A model generated the notes under the pieces. The model did no database searches and was not told the origin of the DNA. It saw only the letters and a program-made list of their open reading frames with translations. Made by a program: the position numbers and the translations under genes. Positions 1-6,211 of a stretch of DNA of 6,211 nucleotides are shown here, piece after piece. Position 1 is the stretch's first letter. Each line of letters starts with the position of its first letter. Origin of the DNA: an uncultured Bacteroides sp. (GTDB taxonomy: Bacteria > Bacteroidota > Bacteroidia > Bacteroidales > Bacteroidaceae); contig CAMTFK010000262.1 in assembly GCA_947071285.1 (NCBI GenBank), positions 1-6,211 of the forward strand, read 5' to 3'.

Positions 1-659
1 GGTGTACCCAGATTGAGCCATGCACTCTTAGTCGCATCTCCAGTTGCGTCTCCCACTTTCTTTCCGTCAGGAATGAGACCGGCATCTTTATCTGCATTTG
101 TATAAAGCGGATGCAAGGTATACTGATACTGATATTGCAATTTCATAGTCGTAGGATGTCCTTCTGATTCATACATTAAGTTGACGAAACGAATATAGCC
201 AATGGTATCTGTATCAAAAGTTGCCTTGGACGGATCCAGCGGATAAGGAATATCAAAATTGCGTTCCAGAATGAGCGGATTGGCATTATAATCATGTATG
301 ATAACATTCTGTTTCCCTTTAATTAAGGTAACATTCTGATCGAACACCAACTTTAAATCAGTACCTTGATACAACTTCAGATTCACTTTACCCGGTTTGG
401 AATAATAGAACCTGCCCGCACCGGGAATTGTGTTATAGTATTTCAACACATTGGTACTATTAGCCAGAAGCTTCCCATCCAACTCTACCTTATAGATATT
501 GTTTTCAGCCGAAGAGGTTACCGGTGTATAGTGGCCTATTTGGAATTGAGCCATATCATCTCCAACTGGAATAGCGTCATAATCAACCTCCATCTTTTCA
601 CATGACCCCATAAAAAAGGCAGCTAAAAGGCCTATACTTATATATTTTATCTTTTTCAT
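1..659 (-). CDS. Surface lipoprotein, tandem DUF4397-like repeats, 3' end beyond window
   Basis: This minus-strand frame is open from an ATG at 659 to the left edge, giving 219 codons plus two bases with no stop, so the C-terminus is missing. The product starts MKKIKYISIG and has a hydrophobic stretch ending in a lipobox (FFMGSC), so Cys20 should be lipidated. Acidic residues follow (EKMEVDYD), which suits surface export in Bacteroides. Residues 36-133 resemble the DUF4397 pattern: AQFQIGHYTP, then YKVELDGKLL, a beta-rich middle, and LIKGKQNVIIHDYNANPLIL. A second similar unit seems to start near residue 153 (IGYIRFVNLMYE, then MKLQYQYQY). The gene begins 26 bases after the SusD-like gene with no stop-like structure between, so it is probably cotranscribed. 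Its place suggests a SusE/SusF-like ligand-binding protein. The lipoprotein call is firm; the DUF4397 assignment is by eye, and the ligand is unknown. No Shine-Dalgarno precedes the ATG, as is usual in this phylum. Confidence 0.85.
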   Translation of the reverse strand, partial: MKKIKYISIGLLAAFFMGSCEKMEVDYDAIPVGDDMAQFQIGHYTPVTSSAENNIYKVELDGKLLANSTNVLKYYNTIPGAGRFYYSKPGKVNLKLYQGTDLKLVFDQNVTLIKGKQNVIIHDYNANPLILERNFDIPYPLDPSKATFDTDTIGYIRFVNLMYESEGHPTTMKLQYQYQYTLHPLYTNADKDAGLIPDGKKVGDATGDATKSAWLNLGT

Positions 660-685
660 ATCGTTTATTCGTTTTAAATAAAACA

Positions 686-2605
686 TTAATTAGCAGGATA
701 TTCACCCGGATAAGCAAACCAAGGGATAGAACACTGGTAATTAGGTGCCGTGCCGGATATAGGTTTCAGCTTTTCCAATGATTCGATGTTCCATGTATAC
801 TCTGAGTTGTAACGCGGGCGAATGCGATAGCAGGGTGAGCCATCATTGTAAAGATTATATGCCGCATTCCGAAATTCAATGTCTCTTGCAGCACCCAGAA
901 AATAACCTTTGAATACTTTGGCATCATCTTCGTCACGTTTCACCTCAATCAGGCGTGTATCATCCCAGCCATTACCTTTAGACGGATAATCACCAGTATA
1001 TTGAATGTCATAGTGATACTTACGCAAATCAGTCCAAGCTTCTATTCCTCCCCACGGATAAAGAGAAATAAACTTCTGCAACATTATATGCGAGAGAGTC
1101 AGATTCCCTTCTCCCAGTCCTTCTACATAAGGGCCGGCATAATATTCATTTGCCAAAGCACTGTAAACGCTCTTGGTGACTTTATCTCCCCCACCAATAA
1201 CTCCCTTAGTACCCGGATAAAGTGGCGTAACCGTAAAATCCAGATCGTTGCGGACACCTTCTTTGAAAGCTGTGTAAGCAGCTCCCTTATTGCCCTTCTT
1301 CCAATATGCTTCGGCAAGGCAAAGTTTGATTTCAGCAGCAGTCATTAATACGTAAGGGGCATTATCGCGGAATAACCAGCGACCGATACCATCATTAGGC
1401 AAAGACGTAGTAGAATTCTTTACTGTCGTAGTACGTCCGTAAAGATGCGGAGTAGTTTTAATACCGGCAGGATTAGTGCGGGTAGTATTGTTTCTTCCTC
1501 CGTAATACTGATGCGCTTTTACGCTGTCGGGATCGTCAATATACAAGTATTCAGGATCACTGTCGGTACTCAGTTTCACCGCTACACGGGGATCGTAGTG
1601 CCCGGGTAAGCTTATCAGTGTATCTGCTATGTATTGTTTTTCAAGCAGTTCGTATTGGTAATACGGATTAGGAGGCGTTGTCTGCTTGATGCGTTGGCCA
1701 TCTGTTCCATATTTAGGTATGGTTCCCGTCATAATCTGTACCATATAATCGTGTTGATAATAAATGGTACTGAGATTGCCTCGTTGTGTTCCCCAGAAAT
1801 TATTGTAGTCCGGGAAGGGAACACTTCCCGAGCCACCTTCCATTTCCACCATAGCATCATCAGCAGATGTTTGCAATGATTTACCGGCAGCTTCAATCAA
1901 TTCATCGGCATACTTTTCAAGAAAATCCGATTTATTGGATAAAGATGACAGATTGCGTACGATTACACCATGAGCAAATTTAATCCATTTGGAGATATCA
2001 CCTTTATAAACCCAATCGTTGGCAGAAATTTTTGAGCTATAAGCAGTCTTATCCTCCATTTCCAGATATTCGATAGCCTTGCGGGCCCATCCACGGACAG
2101 CGTCATAAATATCGGCCTGAGAATCATAATCAAACTGTACGCGCTCGTTATCAAAAGCCTGTTTAAGTGGCAACTCACCATAAACTTTGGTTAGCATATC
2201 CCAGCTATATGCTTTAATGGCATAGCCGATACCGGCAAGATGCCAGTGCTCTGCTTTAATTGCCTGATTAATCAGATTCTCAAGATTCATACCTTGATCC
2301 CAGTAAACTGTGCGCCAAATCAATGCTCCCGTATCACTACTCTGCGGATAATAGTGATTACCATAGTTAGAACCATATGAACTTTGCGTAGTGCTCCACA
2401 TGGAGATCATAGGCAGAATGGCGTATGTCAAGTCGAACGTAACATCCTTATAAGATTGTAGAATGCCGGACAGATATAAATAGTCTTCTACATAATCCGG
2501 AGAGTCAATATTCTTATTAACATCCAGATAATCGTCACAACCGGTATTGAATAGCATCAGTAGAGACAGGAATGGAACAATTATATATTTCTTCATATTC
2601 TTCAT
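686..2605 (-). CDS. SusD/RagB-family nutrient-binding outer-membrane lipoprotein (SusD-like_2 type)
   Basis: The 639-residue product should be a surface lipoprotein that caps the partner SusC barrel and captures ligand. The signal peptide is residues 1-22, with lipobox NTGC making Cys23 the lipidated residue; the mature end CDDYLDVN is typical of SusD proteins. The body is rich in helices with aromatic residues, as expected for the TPR-like SusD fold. Two segments point to the SusD-like_2 branch (Pfam PF12771) rather than classical SusD: VLMTAAEIKLCLAEAYWKKG at 419-438 and KFISLYPWGGIEAWTDLRKY at 511-530. The C-terminal RPRYNSEYTWN (596-606) also fits that branch. From memory such proteins are often about 500-550 residues, so this one is long. 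Met4 (ATG at 2596) is an alternative start that leaves the signal peptide intact. The gene lies 18 bases after the SusC-like gene, the usual operon arrangement. Family assignment is very secure; the ligand cannot be read from the sequence. Confidence 0.96.
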   Translation of the reverse strand: MKNMKKYIIVPFLSLLMLFNTGCDDYLDVNKNIDSPDYVEDYLYLSGILQSYKDVTFDLTYAILPMISMWSTTQSSYGSNYGNHYYPQSSDTGALIWRTVYWDQGMNLENLINQAIKAEHWHLAGIGYAIKAYSWDMLTKVYGELPLKQAFDNERVQFDYDSQADIYDAVRGWARKAIEYLEMEDKTAYSSKISANDWVYKGDISKWIKFAHGVIVRNLSSLSNKSDFLEKYADELIEAAGKSLQTSADDAMVEMEGGSGSVPFPDYNNFWGTQRGNLSTIYYQHDYMVQIMTGTIPKYGTDGQRIKQTTPPNPYYQYELLEKQYIADTLISLPGHYDPRVAVKLSTDSDPEYLYIDDPDSVKAHQYYGGRNNTTRTNPAGIKTTPHLYGRTTTVKNSTTSLPNDGIGRWLFRDNAPYVLMTAAEIKLCLAEAYWKKGNKGAAYTAFKEGVRNDLDFTVTPLYPGTKGVIGGGDKVTKSVYSALANEYYAGPYVEGLGEGNLTLSHIMLQKFISLYPWGGIEAWTDLRKYHYDIQYTGDYPSKGNGWDDTRLIEVKRDEDDAKVFKGYFLGAARDIEFRNAAYNLYNDGSPCYRIRPRYNSEYTWNIESLEKLKPISGTAPNYQCSIPWFAYPGEYPAN

Positions 2606-2623
2606 ATTAATTGGATTTATGAC

Positions 2624-5600
2624 TTAGAATTGTACACTTAAACCACAAGTGATGCCACGTGGGCTGGGGAGCCCCCATGTGTCGTAACCTTCACCTCCTA
2701 CACCACCGGCGGAAGCGGACATCGTGTTACCCACGGCATCCAGACCGTTGTAGTTGGTAATAGTAAGAAGATCGTTGCCGGATACATAAATCTGAGCATA
2801 GCTGATCAGACCGTTGGTTATCTTCCTAAGGAGTTTTTCTGTAAATGTATACGACAGACGTATTTCGGACATACGCAGATAGTTGACATTGGCTTGAACC
2901 CAGTCGCGGGCAGAGCCGGCATAAATAGTGCCACCATAATTGCCATATGTGATAGCGATATTATTGGGCGTCGGATTCTCCGAGTTTTCATTGCCGTCTT
3001 TCAACACACCGGGAATGATAACAGAGCCCTGCTCGCGTTTCTTCACAGAATCCCAGTCCATACCGTTTTGAGCCAGATAGCGACCGGTTCCGTTGATTAC
3101 TGTTGATTTAAACTTACCGGAAAACATGGCATAAAGGCGCCATTGGCGTTTGAAAGTAACTTCCGTTGAAAAGCCGAATCGTAGTTTAGGTTCACGGTCG
3201 CCTATATGTGTCCATTCCGCACTTACGCGTGGAGCTCCTGTTGAAGGATCAATCAAAACTTCCCCTTTGTCGTTGCGTTCAAAGTCTAATCCGTGGATAG
3301 AAGTAACAGGATCACCTACCATCGTACCTAAACGGATTCCAGCCGTATTTCCATTCGTATAGGTGTCATAATATTCCGCCATCGGGAGGCTAATCGTCTT
3401 TGAACCGGTATGTGAGAGGTTTACTCCTACATTCCAACGCCACCCATTGTAATTATGAATAATATCCCCATCAATATGTCCTTCCCAACCCCAGGTTTTA
3501 AAGTCACCCAGATTGCGGGTATTCAATACAAAGCCAGTGGCATATGACAATCGGAAACCGGTAACAATCTGATCTGTACAACGGGTACGGAAATAAGTGA
3601 AGTCTGCAACGATCCGGTCGTTCAGAAAGCGGCCTTCTGCTCCTATTTCATAACTGGTAGTCATTTCAGGTTTCAGTTTTGAATTCGGACCTGTATAGCC
3701 ATATTTGTAACCGCCGCCCCTTAGTTCCGTAGCTTGCAGTTCCGGATTAATAGAAAGCGGGGATGTATCTTTACCAACTTGTGCTATGGCACCTCTCAAC
3801 TTCAGATAGTTTATAGCCTCATTTCCTTTGAATATCGGTAATTCCGTCAAAACGAATGACGCTTCCAATGCCGGGTAGAAATAGCTCCGGTTGTCAGTAG
3901 GTAACGTTGAAGCCCAGTCGTTACGTCCACGTAAAGTGAGGAACGCCATATTATCCCAACCAAATTCAGCCTGTGCAGAAATGGCCTGAATACGACGGAT
4001 AGTGGAACGCTTTTTAGAGACGATAGTAGCTGCATCTACATTGTTGATAGAAGCCATATCCCATACAATATAATTCTTTCCATAAGAGCTCAGGCGCGTT
4101 ATTTTGTTTTCCACCTGATGATAACCGACTTGTGCAGTCACTGCCAATTTTCCATCAAAGAATTTATCATTCCAGCCTGCAAGCATATTCATAGAGAGGT
4201 CTGAGAAGTTTTCTTTAACCAAATTGTATACTCCGCCGCGACCAGGTTGGATGTCATAGTTGTTTTTAGCCCACAACGGATGTTCAGAAGTCTCAAATGT
4301 TTGCGTACCTATATCCCAGCCATATTGTGCCCGGAGGAAGAAGTGGGAATTCGGTTGGATAATACCGGTCACATTACCAATAATTCGGTCGGATTCATCA
4401 TAATACTTGTTGTTATTCATCAAAAACAACGGATTATACATATCACCATCCACATATGGATATGGATAACGCATATGCACCAGGTCCGGGTCGAGATAGT
4501 TGCTCATGTCATCAACGAGCGGCCAGCGAAGTGCATAATAAAGTGGACCACTGGTACCTTTAGGCATCTTGTTATTCTGAGTGGATGCATATTGCATGGA
4601 TGATTCAAAGCGCATCCATTTTGTGATATCCGCCTTGCCGGACAAAGAGAAATTACTACGCTGGTAATCGGTATTCTTAATTGTACCGGTTTGATCGGTA
4701 AATGAAGCTGAAGCACGCATCGTCAACTTCTCAGTACCGGTTTCTACTGACACATTGTGTACTTGCGTAAATCCGGTTTGCAGAATTTGATCCAGGTTAT
4801 TATAGAGTTTAGTACCTTCGGGATAGAGTCCACCGAAACGGGCGGTATTGTAATAGTTGGTTACACCATAATTACCATTAGAATACTTTGTTTGCGGATC
4901 AGGCAGACCATAAGACGTATCCCAACGGAAACGGTTACTATACGAAACTTTACCCTTACCTGCCGTACCTTTCTTTGTCGTAATGATAATGGCGCCATTT
5001 GAAGCATTCGAACCGTAAAGTGCAGCTGCGGCTGCTCCTTTTAATACTGTGATGCTTTCGATATCTTCGGGATTAAAGTCATTACCACGTGATGAGAAGT
5101 CCAGTGTACGACTACTATAGACGTCCTCTACAGCCATACCGCTGCTTGCAGAGAAAGAAGAGTTGTTCATCGGAATACCATCAACAACATAAAGAGGCTG
5201 GTTACTGCCGGAAAGAGAAGTGATACTGCGTAATGTTACCTGTGTTGACGCTCCCGGAGCACCCGAACTGGAGACAACATTCATACCGGATACACGGCCT
5301 TGCAGTGCCGTGATGAAATTATCTCGTCCCGACTCTGCAATTTCATCTGCAGTCACTTTCTGTACAGACGAACCGATACCGCGTTGAACACGCTTCAAAC
5401 CGAACTCCGTAACGACAACTTCGTTCAGCATATTGGCATCTTCCTCCATTTGCACATTAATTTGCGCCTTAGTAACTTTTACAGTTTGTAGTTTGCAACC
5501 TATATATGAGAATTGGAGCATAGCTCCTTGTTTAGTCGTAATTGTATAGTTTCCATCAGCGTTAGTAATTACGCCTTGATTGGTTCCTTGTATTTGAACG

Positions 5601-5824
5601 CTTGCTCCAGCGAGAGGTTCATCTGCAGAATCGGTGACTTTACCTTTAACAGTGATTTGTTTCTGTTGTTGCACTACTTCAATAGTAAGCGAAGTTGGTT
5701 TACCTGCAATATCATTAGGACTGGCATTTATGTTGATAGCAGGTACTATTAGCATAGCAGCTATGCCCATTGAGATTTCCTTAAATCTATTCATAAGAGT
5801 CTCATAGTTTAAATTGTTTTTCAT
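2624..5824 (-). CDS. SusC/RagA-family TonB-dependent outer-membrane transporter
   Basis: The 1066-residue product is a complete SusC-type barrel of normal length that imports ligand across the outer membrane using TonB energy. A signal peptide probably ends at Ala34 (ININA, then SP). Residues about 57-127 form a carboxypeptidase-regulatory-like domain (ITVKGKVTDSADEPLAGASV through YIGCKLQTV). Next come a TonB-box-like segment (LNEVVVTEFGLKR, 133-145) and the plug, with LSGSNQPLYVVDGIP (204-218) and ITVLKGAAAAALYG (258-271). The rest, from about 290, is the beta barrel, ending SPRGITCGLSVQF with the terminal Phe expected of an outer-membrane beta-signal. No STN domain is visible between signal peptide and the regulatory-like domain. 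Met11 (ATG at 5794) is an alternative start that gives a more compact signal peptide; the longer start adds MKNNLNYETL. The SusD partner follows after 18 bases, so translation is likely coupled to one transcript. The substrate is unknown; peptide import, as for RagA, remains possible. Confidence 0.97.
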   Translation of the reverse strand: MKNNLNYETLMNRFKEISMGIAAMLIVPAININASPNDIAGKPTSLTIEVVQQQKQITVKGKVTDSADEPLAGASVQIQGTNQGVITNADGNYTITTKQGAMLQFSYIGCKLQTVKVTKAQINVQMEEDANMLNEVVVTEFGLKRVQRGIGSSVQKVTADEIAESGRDNFITALQGRVSGMNVVSSSGAPGASTQVTLRSITSLSGSNQPLYVVDGIPMNNSSFSASSGMAVEDVYSSRTLDFSSRGNDFNPEDIESITVLKGAAAAALYGSNASNGAIIITTKKGTAGKGKVSYSNRFRWDTSYGLPDPQTKYSNGNYGVTNYYNTARFGGLYPEGTKLYNNLDQILQTGFTQVHNVSVETGTEKLTMRASASFTDQTGTIKNTDYQRSNFSLSGKADITKWMRFESSMQYASTQNNKMPKGTSGPLYYALRWPLVDDMSNYLDPDLVHMRYPYPYVDGDMYNPLFLMNNNKYYDESDRIIGNVTGIIQPNSHFFLRAQYGWDIGTQTFETSEHPLWAKNNYDIQPGRGGVYNLVKENFSDLSMNMLAGWNDKFFDGKLAVTAQVGYHQVENKITRLSSYGKNYIVWDMASINNVDAATIVSKKRSTIRRIQAISAQAEFGWDNMAFLTLRGRNDWASTLPTDNRSYFYPALEASFVLTELPIFKGNEAINYLKLRGAIAQVGKDTSPLSINPELQATELRGGGYKYGYTGPNSKLKPEMTTSYEIGAEGRFLNDRIVADFTYFRTRCTDQIVTGFRLSYATGFVLNTRNLGDFKTWGWEGHIDGDIIHNYNGWRWNVGVNLSHTGSKTISLPMAEYYDTYTNGNTAGIRLGTMVGDPVTSIHGLDFERNDKGEVLIDPSTGAPRVSAEWTHIGDREPKLRFGFSTEVTFKRQWRLYAMFSGKFKSTVINGTGRYLAQNGMDWDSVKKREQGSVIIPGVLKDGNENSENPTPNNIAITYGNYGGTIYAGSARDWVQANVNYLRMSEIRLSYTFTEKLLRKITNGLISYAQIYVSGNDLLTITNYNGLDAVGNTMSASAGGVGGEGYDTWGLPSPRGITCGLSVQF

Positions 5825-6002
5825 TTAGATACAATAATATAACTGTTAATTTCTCCTATTTATACAGGATAATATATTAGTTATGAGTGTTTGAGTACTC
5901 GGCTATGTGCTGTTTTTTTTGTTCATGTAATCTTCATTCATAATATTGATGATTTTAAATAATTTGTTAAAATAGCTTTTAGCATTTAGAGTAGTAGGGT
6001 AG

Positions 6003-6056
6003 GGAACAAAGAACGACTCACAAGGCTATTCTTTTTAGTAGATAACTTTCTGTTCC
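6003..6056 (-). repeat. Inverted repeat, possible leader stem-loop or operator
   Basis: On the minus strand, GGAACAGA (starting at 6056) can pair with TTTGTTCC (ending at 6003), giving eight pairs including one G-U around a loop of about 38 bases. The perfect core is GGAACA/TGTTCC. The repeat begins roughly 20 bases downstream of the start point predicted by the nearby -7 element, so it would fall in the 5' leader. The large loop makes it a weak RNA hairpin, and it lacks a U-tract, so I do not call it a terminator. It could be a binding site for a dimeric regulator or chance. Confidence 0.3.
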
Positions 6057-6082
6057 ATAGGCATTTTATTAATTTATAGGTT

Positions 6083-6090
6083 CAAATATA
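6083..6090 (-). promoter_or_regulatory. Candidate Bacteroides -7 promoter element
   Basis: On the minus strand this reads TATATTTG, a perfect match to the Bacteroides primary-sigma -7 consensus TAnnTTTG, and it faces the SusC-like gene. It is the only exact match I found on the minus strand between the window end and the SusC start. No clear -33 TTTG lies at the expected distance upstream, and the surroundings are so AT-rich that a chance match is quite possible. Transcription from here would start near 6075 and leave a leader of about 250 bases. Confidence 0.35.
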
Positions 6091-6211
6091 TATATTATCT
6101 CTACTTTGTATTTACCATCGGTTCCAAGAGGACTTAGTAATTTTATTTGTTCTCAAGTATTATATCTTTCTAACTATGATTCTTTAGGTTTTATTTCTGC
6201 TTTTACAAAGA

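Larger units (their letters stand above)
5825..6211. other. AT-rich upstream/leader region of the SusC operon, no gene seen
   Basis: These 387 bases precede the SusC-like gene and have no open frame of useful length on either strand. The composition is much richer in A and T than the coding DNA. Besides the promoter candidate and inverted repeat listed separately, I see an eight-base palindrome GAGTACTC at 5893-5900, a run of eight T at 5913-5920 (A on the transcribed strand), and a weak AT hairpin TAAAA/TTTTA at 5968-5981. No Shine-Dalgarno-like sequence stands at normal distance from the ATG at 5824. If the promoter candidate is right, the 5' untranslated leader would be about 250 bases, long enough for post-transcriptional control. 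No riboswitch family is recognisable. The gene upstream of the operon, and therefore its regulator, lies outside the window. Confidence 0.7.

Noticed and set aside
118..136. Short TATCAG tandem repeat encoding Gln-Tyr repeats
   Set aside because: It is only about three copies of a dipeptide codon pair inside a beta-rich coding region, too short to call a repeat element.
366..605. Plus-strand open frame of 79 codons
   Set aside because: It lies wholly antisense to the lipoprotein gene, whose product has a clear signal peptide, lipobox and family-like pattern. The plus-strand translation resembles nothing I recognise.
1001..1348. Plus-strand open frame of 115 codons
   Set aside because: It is a shadow of the SusD-like gene and overlaps its conserved helical and GIEAWTDLRKY motifs in antisense.
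4247..4603. Plus-strand open frame of 118 codons, the longest antisense frame
   Set aside because: It is contained within the SusC barrel coding region on the other strand. The Ile/Val/His-rich translation is what antisense reading of barrel codons gives.
5893..5920. GAGTACTC palindrome followed on the plus strand by a run of eight T, considered as a terminator for a plus-strand transcript
   Set aside because: The palindrome gives no usable hairpin loop, twelve bases separate it from the T run, and there is no plus-strand gene to terminate.
6174..6209. Minus-strand frame from the right edge encoding FVKAEIKPKES then TAG, possibly the C-terminus of an upstream gene
   Set aside because: Only eleven codons are available and one of three frames is expected to stay open that far by chance in many sequences. 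No terminator-like hairpin follows. Sequence beyond 6211 would decide it.
1..6211. Search for CRISPR arrays, insertion sequences, tRNA or rRNA genes, integrase attachment sites and invertible-promoter repeats
   Set aside because: No regularly spaced repeats, transposase-like frames, terminal inverted repeats or RNA-gene signatures were seen.

Overview
The window looks like chromosomal DNA from a Bacteroidota bacterium, most likely a gut Bacteroides or close relative. The evidence is a SusC/SusD outer-membrane pair, Bacteroides-type lipoprotein signals, no Shine-Dalgarno sequence before the genes, and moderate-GC coding DNA beside a very AT-rich upstream region. All three genes lie on the minus strand, so the locus reads from right to left.

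Layout in transcription order: (1) 6211-5825 is a 387-base AT-rich region with no convincing gene. It holds a perfect match to the Bacteroides -7 promoter element and an inverted repeat just downstream of it. (2) 5824-2624 encodes a 1066-residue SusC/RagA-type TonB-dependent outer-membrane transporter. (3) After an 18-base gap, 2605-686 encodes a 639-residue SusD/RagB-type lipoprotein of the 'SusD-like_2' kind. (4) After a 26-base gap, 659 to the left edge encodes the first 219 residues of another lipoprotein, cut off by the window end. It sits where SusE/SusF-type surface ligand-binding proteins usually lie and appears to contain tandem DUF4397-like beta-sandwich repeats.

Together the genes look like the start of one operon for uptake of a nutrient, probably an oligosaccharide though possibly a peptide. 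By analogy with characterised systems, the SusD lipoprotein is the surface lid on the SusC barrel, the third lipoprotein helps bind ligand at the cell surface, and TonB-ExbBD powers import through SusC. No glycoside hydrolase, peptidase, sigma/anti-sigma pair or hybrid two-component regulator is visible, so the substrate cannot be deduced. The SusC protein has a carboxypeptidase-regulatory-like N-terminal domain and no recognisable STN signalling domain, which argues against control by a FecR-type anti-sigma factor.

I see no mobile element, CRISPR array, tRNA, rRNA, frameshift or sign of horizontal transfer. The two complete genes are conventional. The least familiar parts are the truncated third lipoprotein and the long leader.
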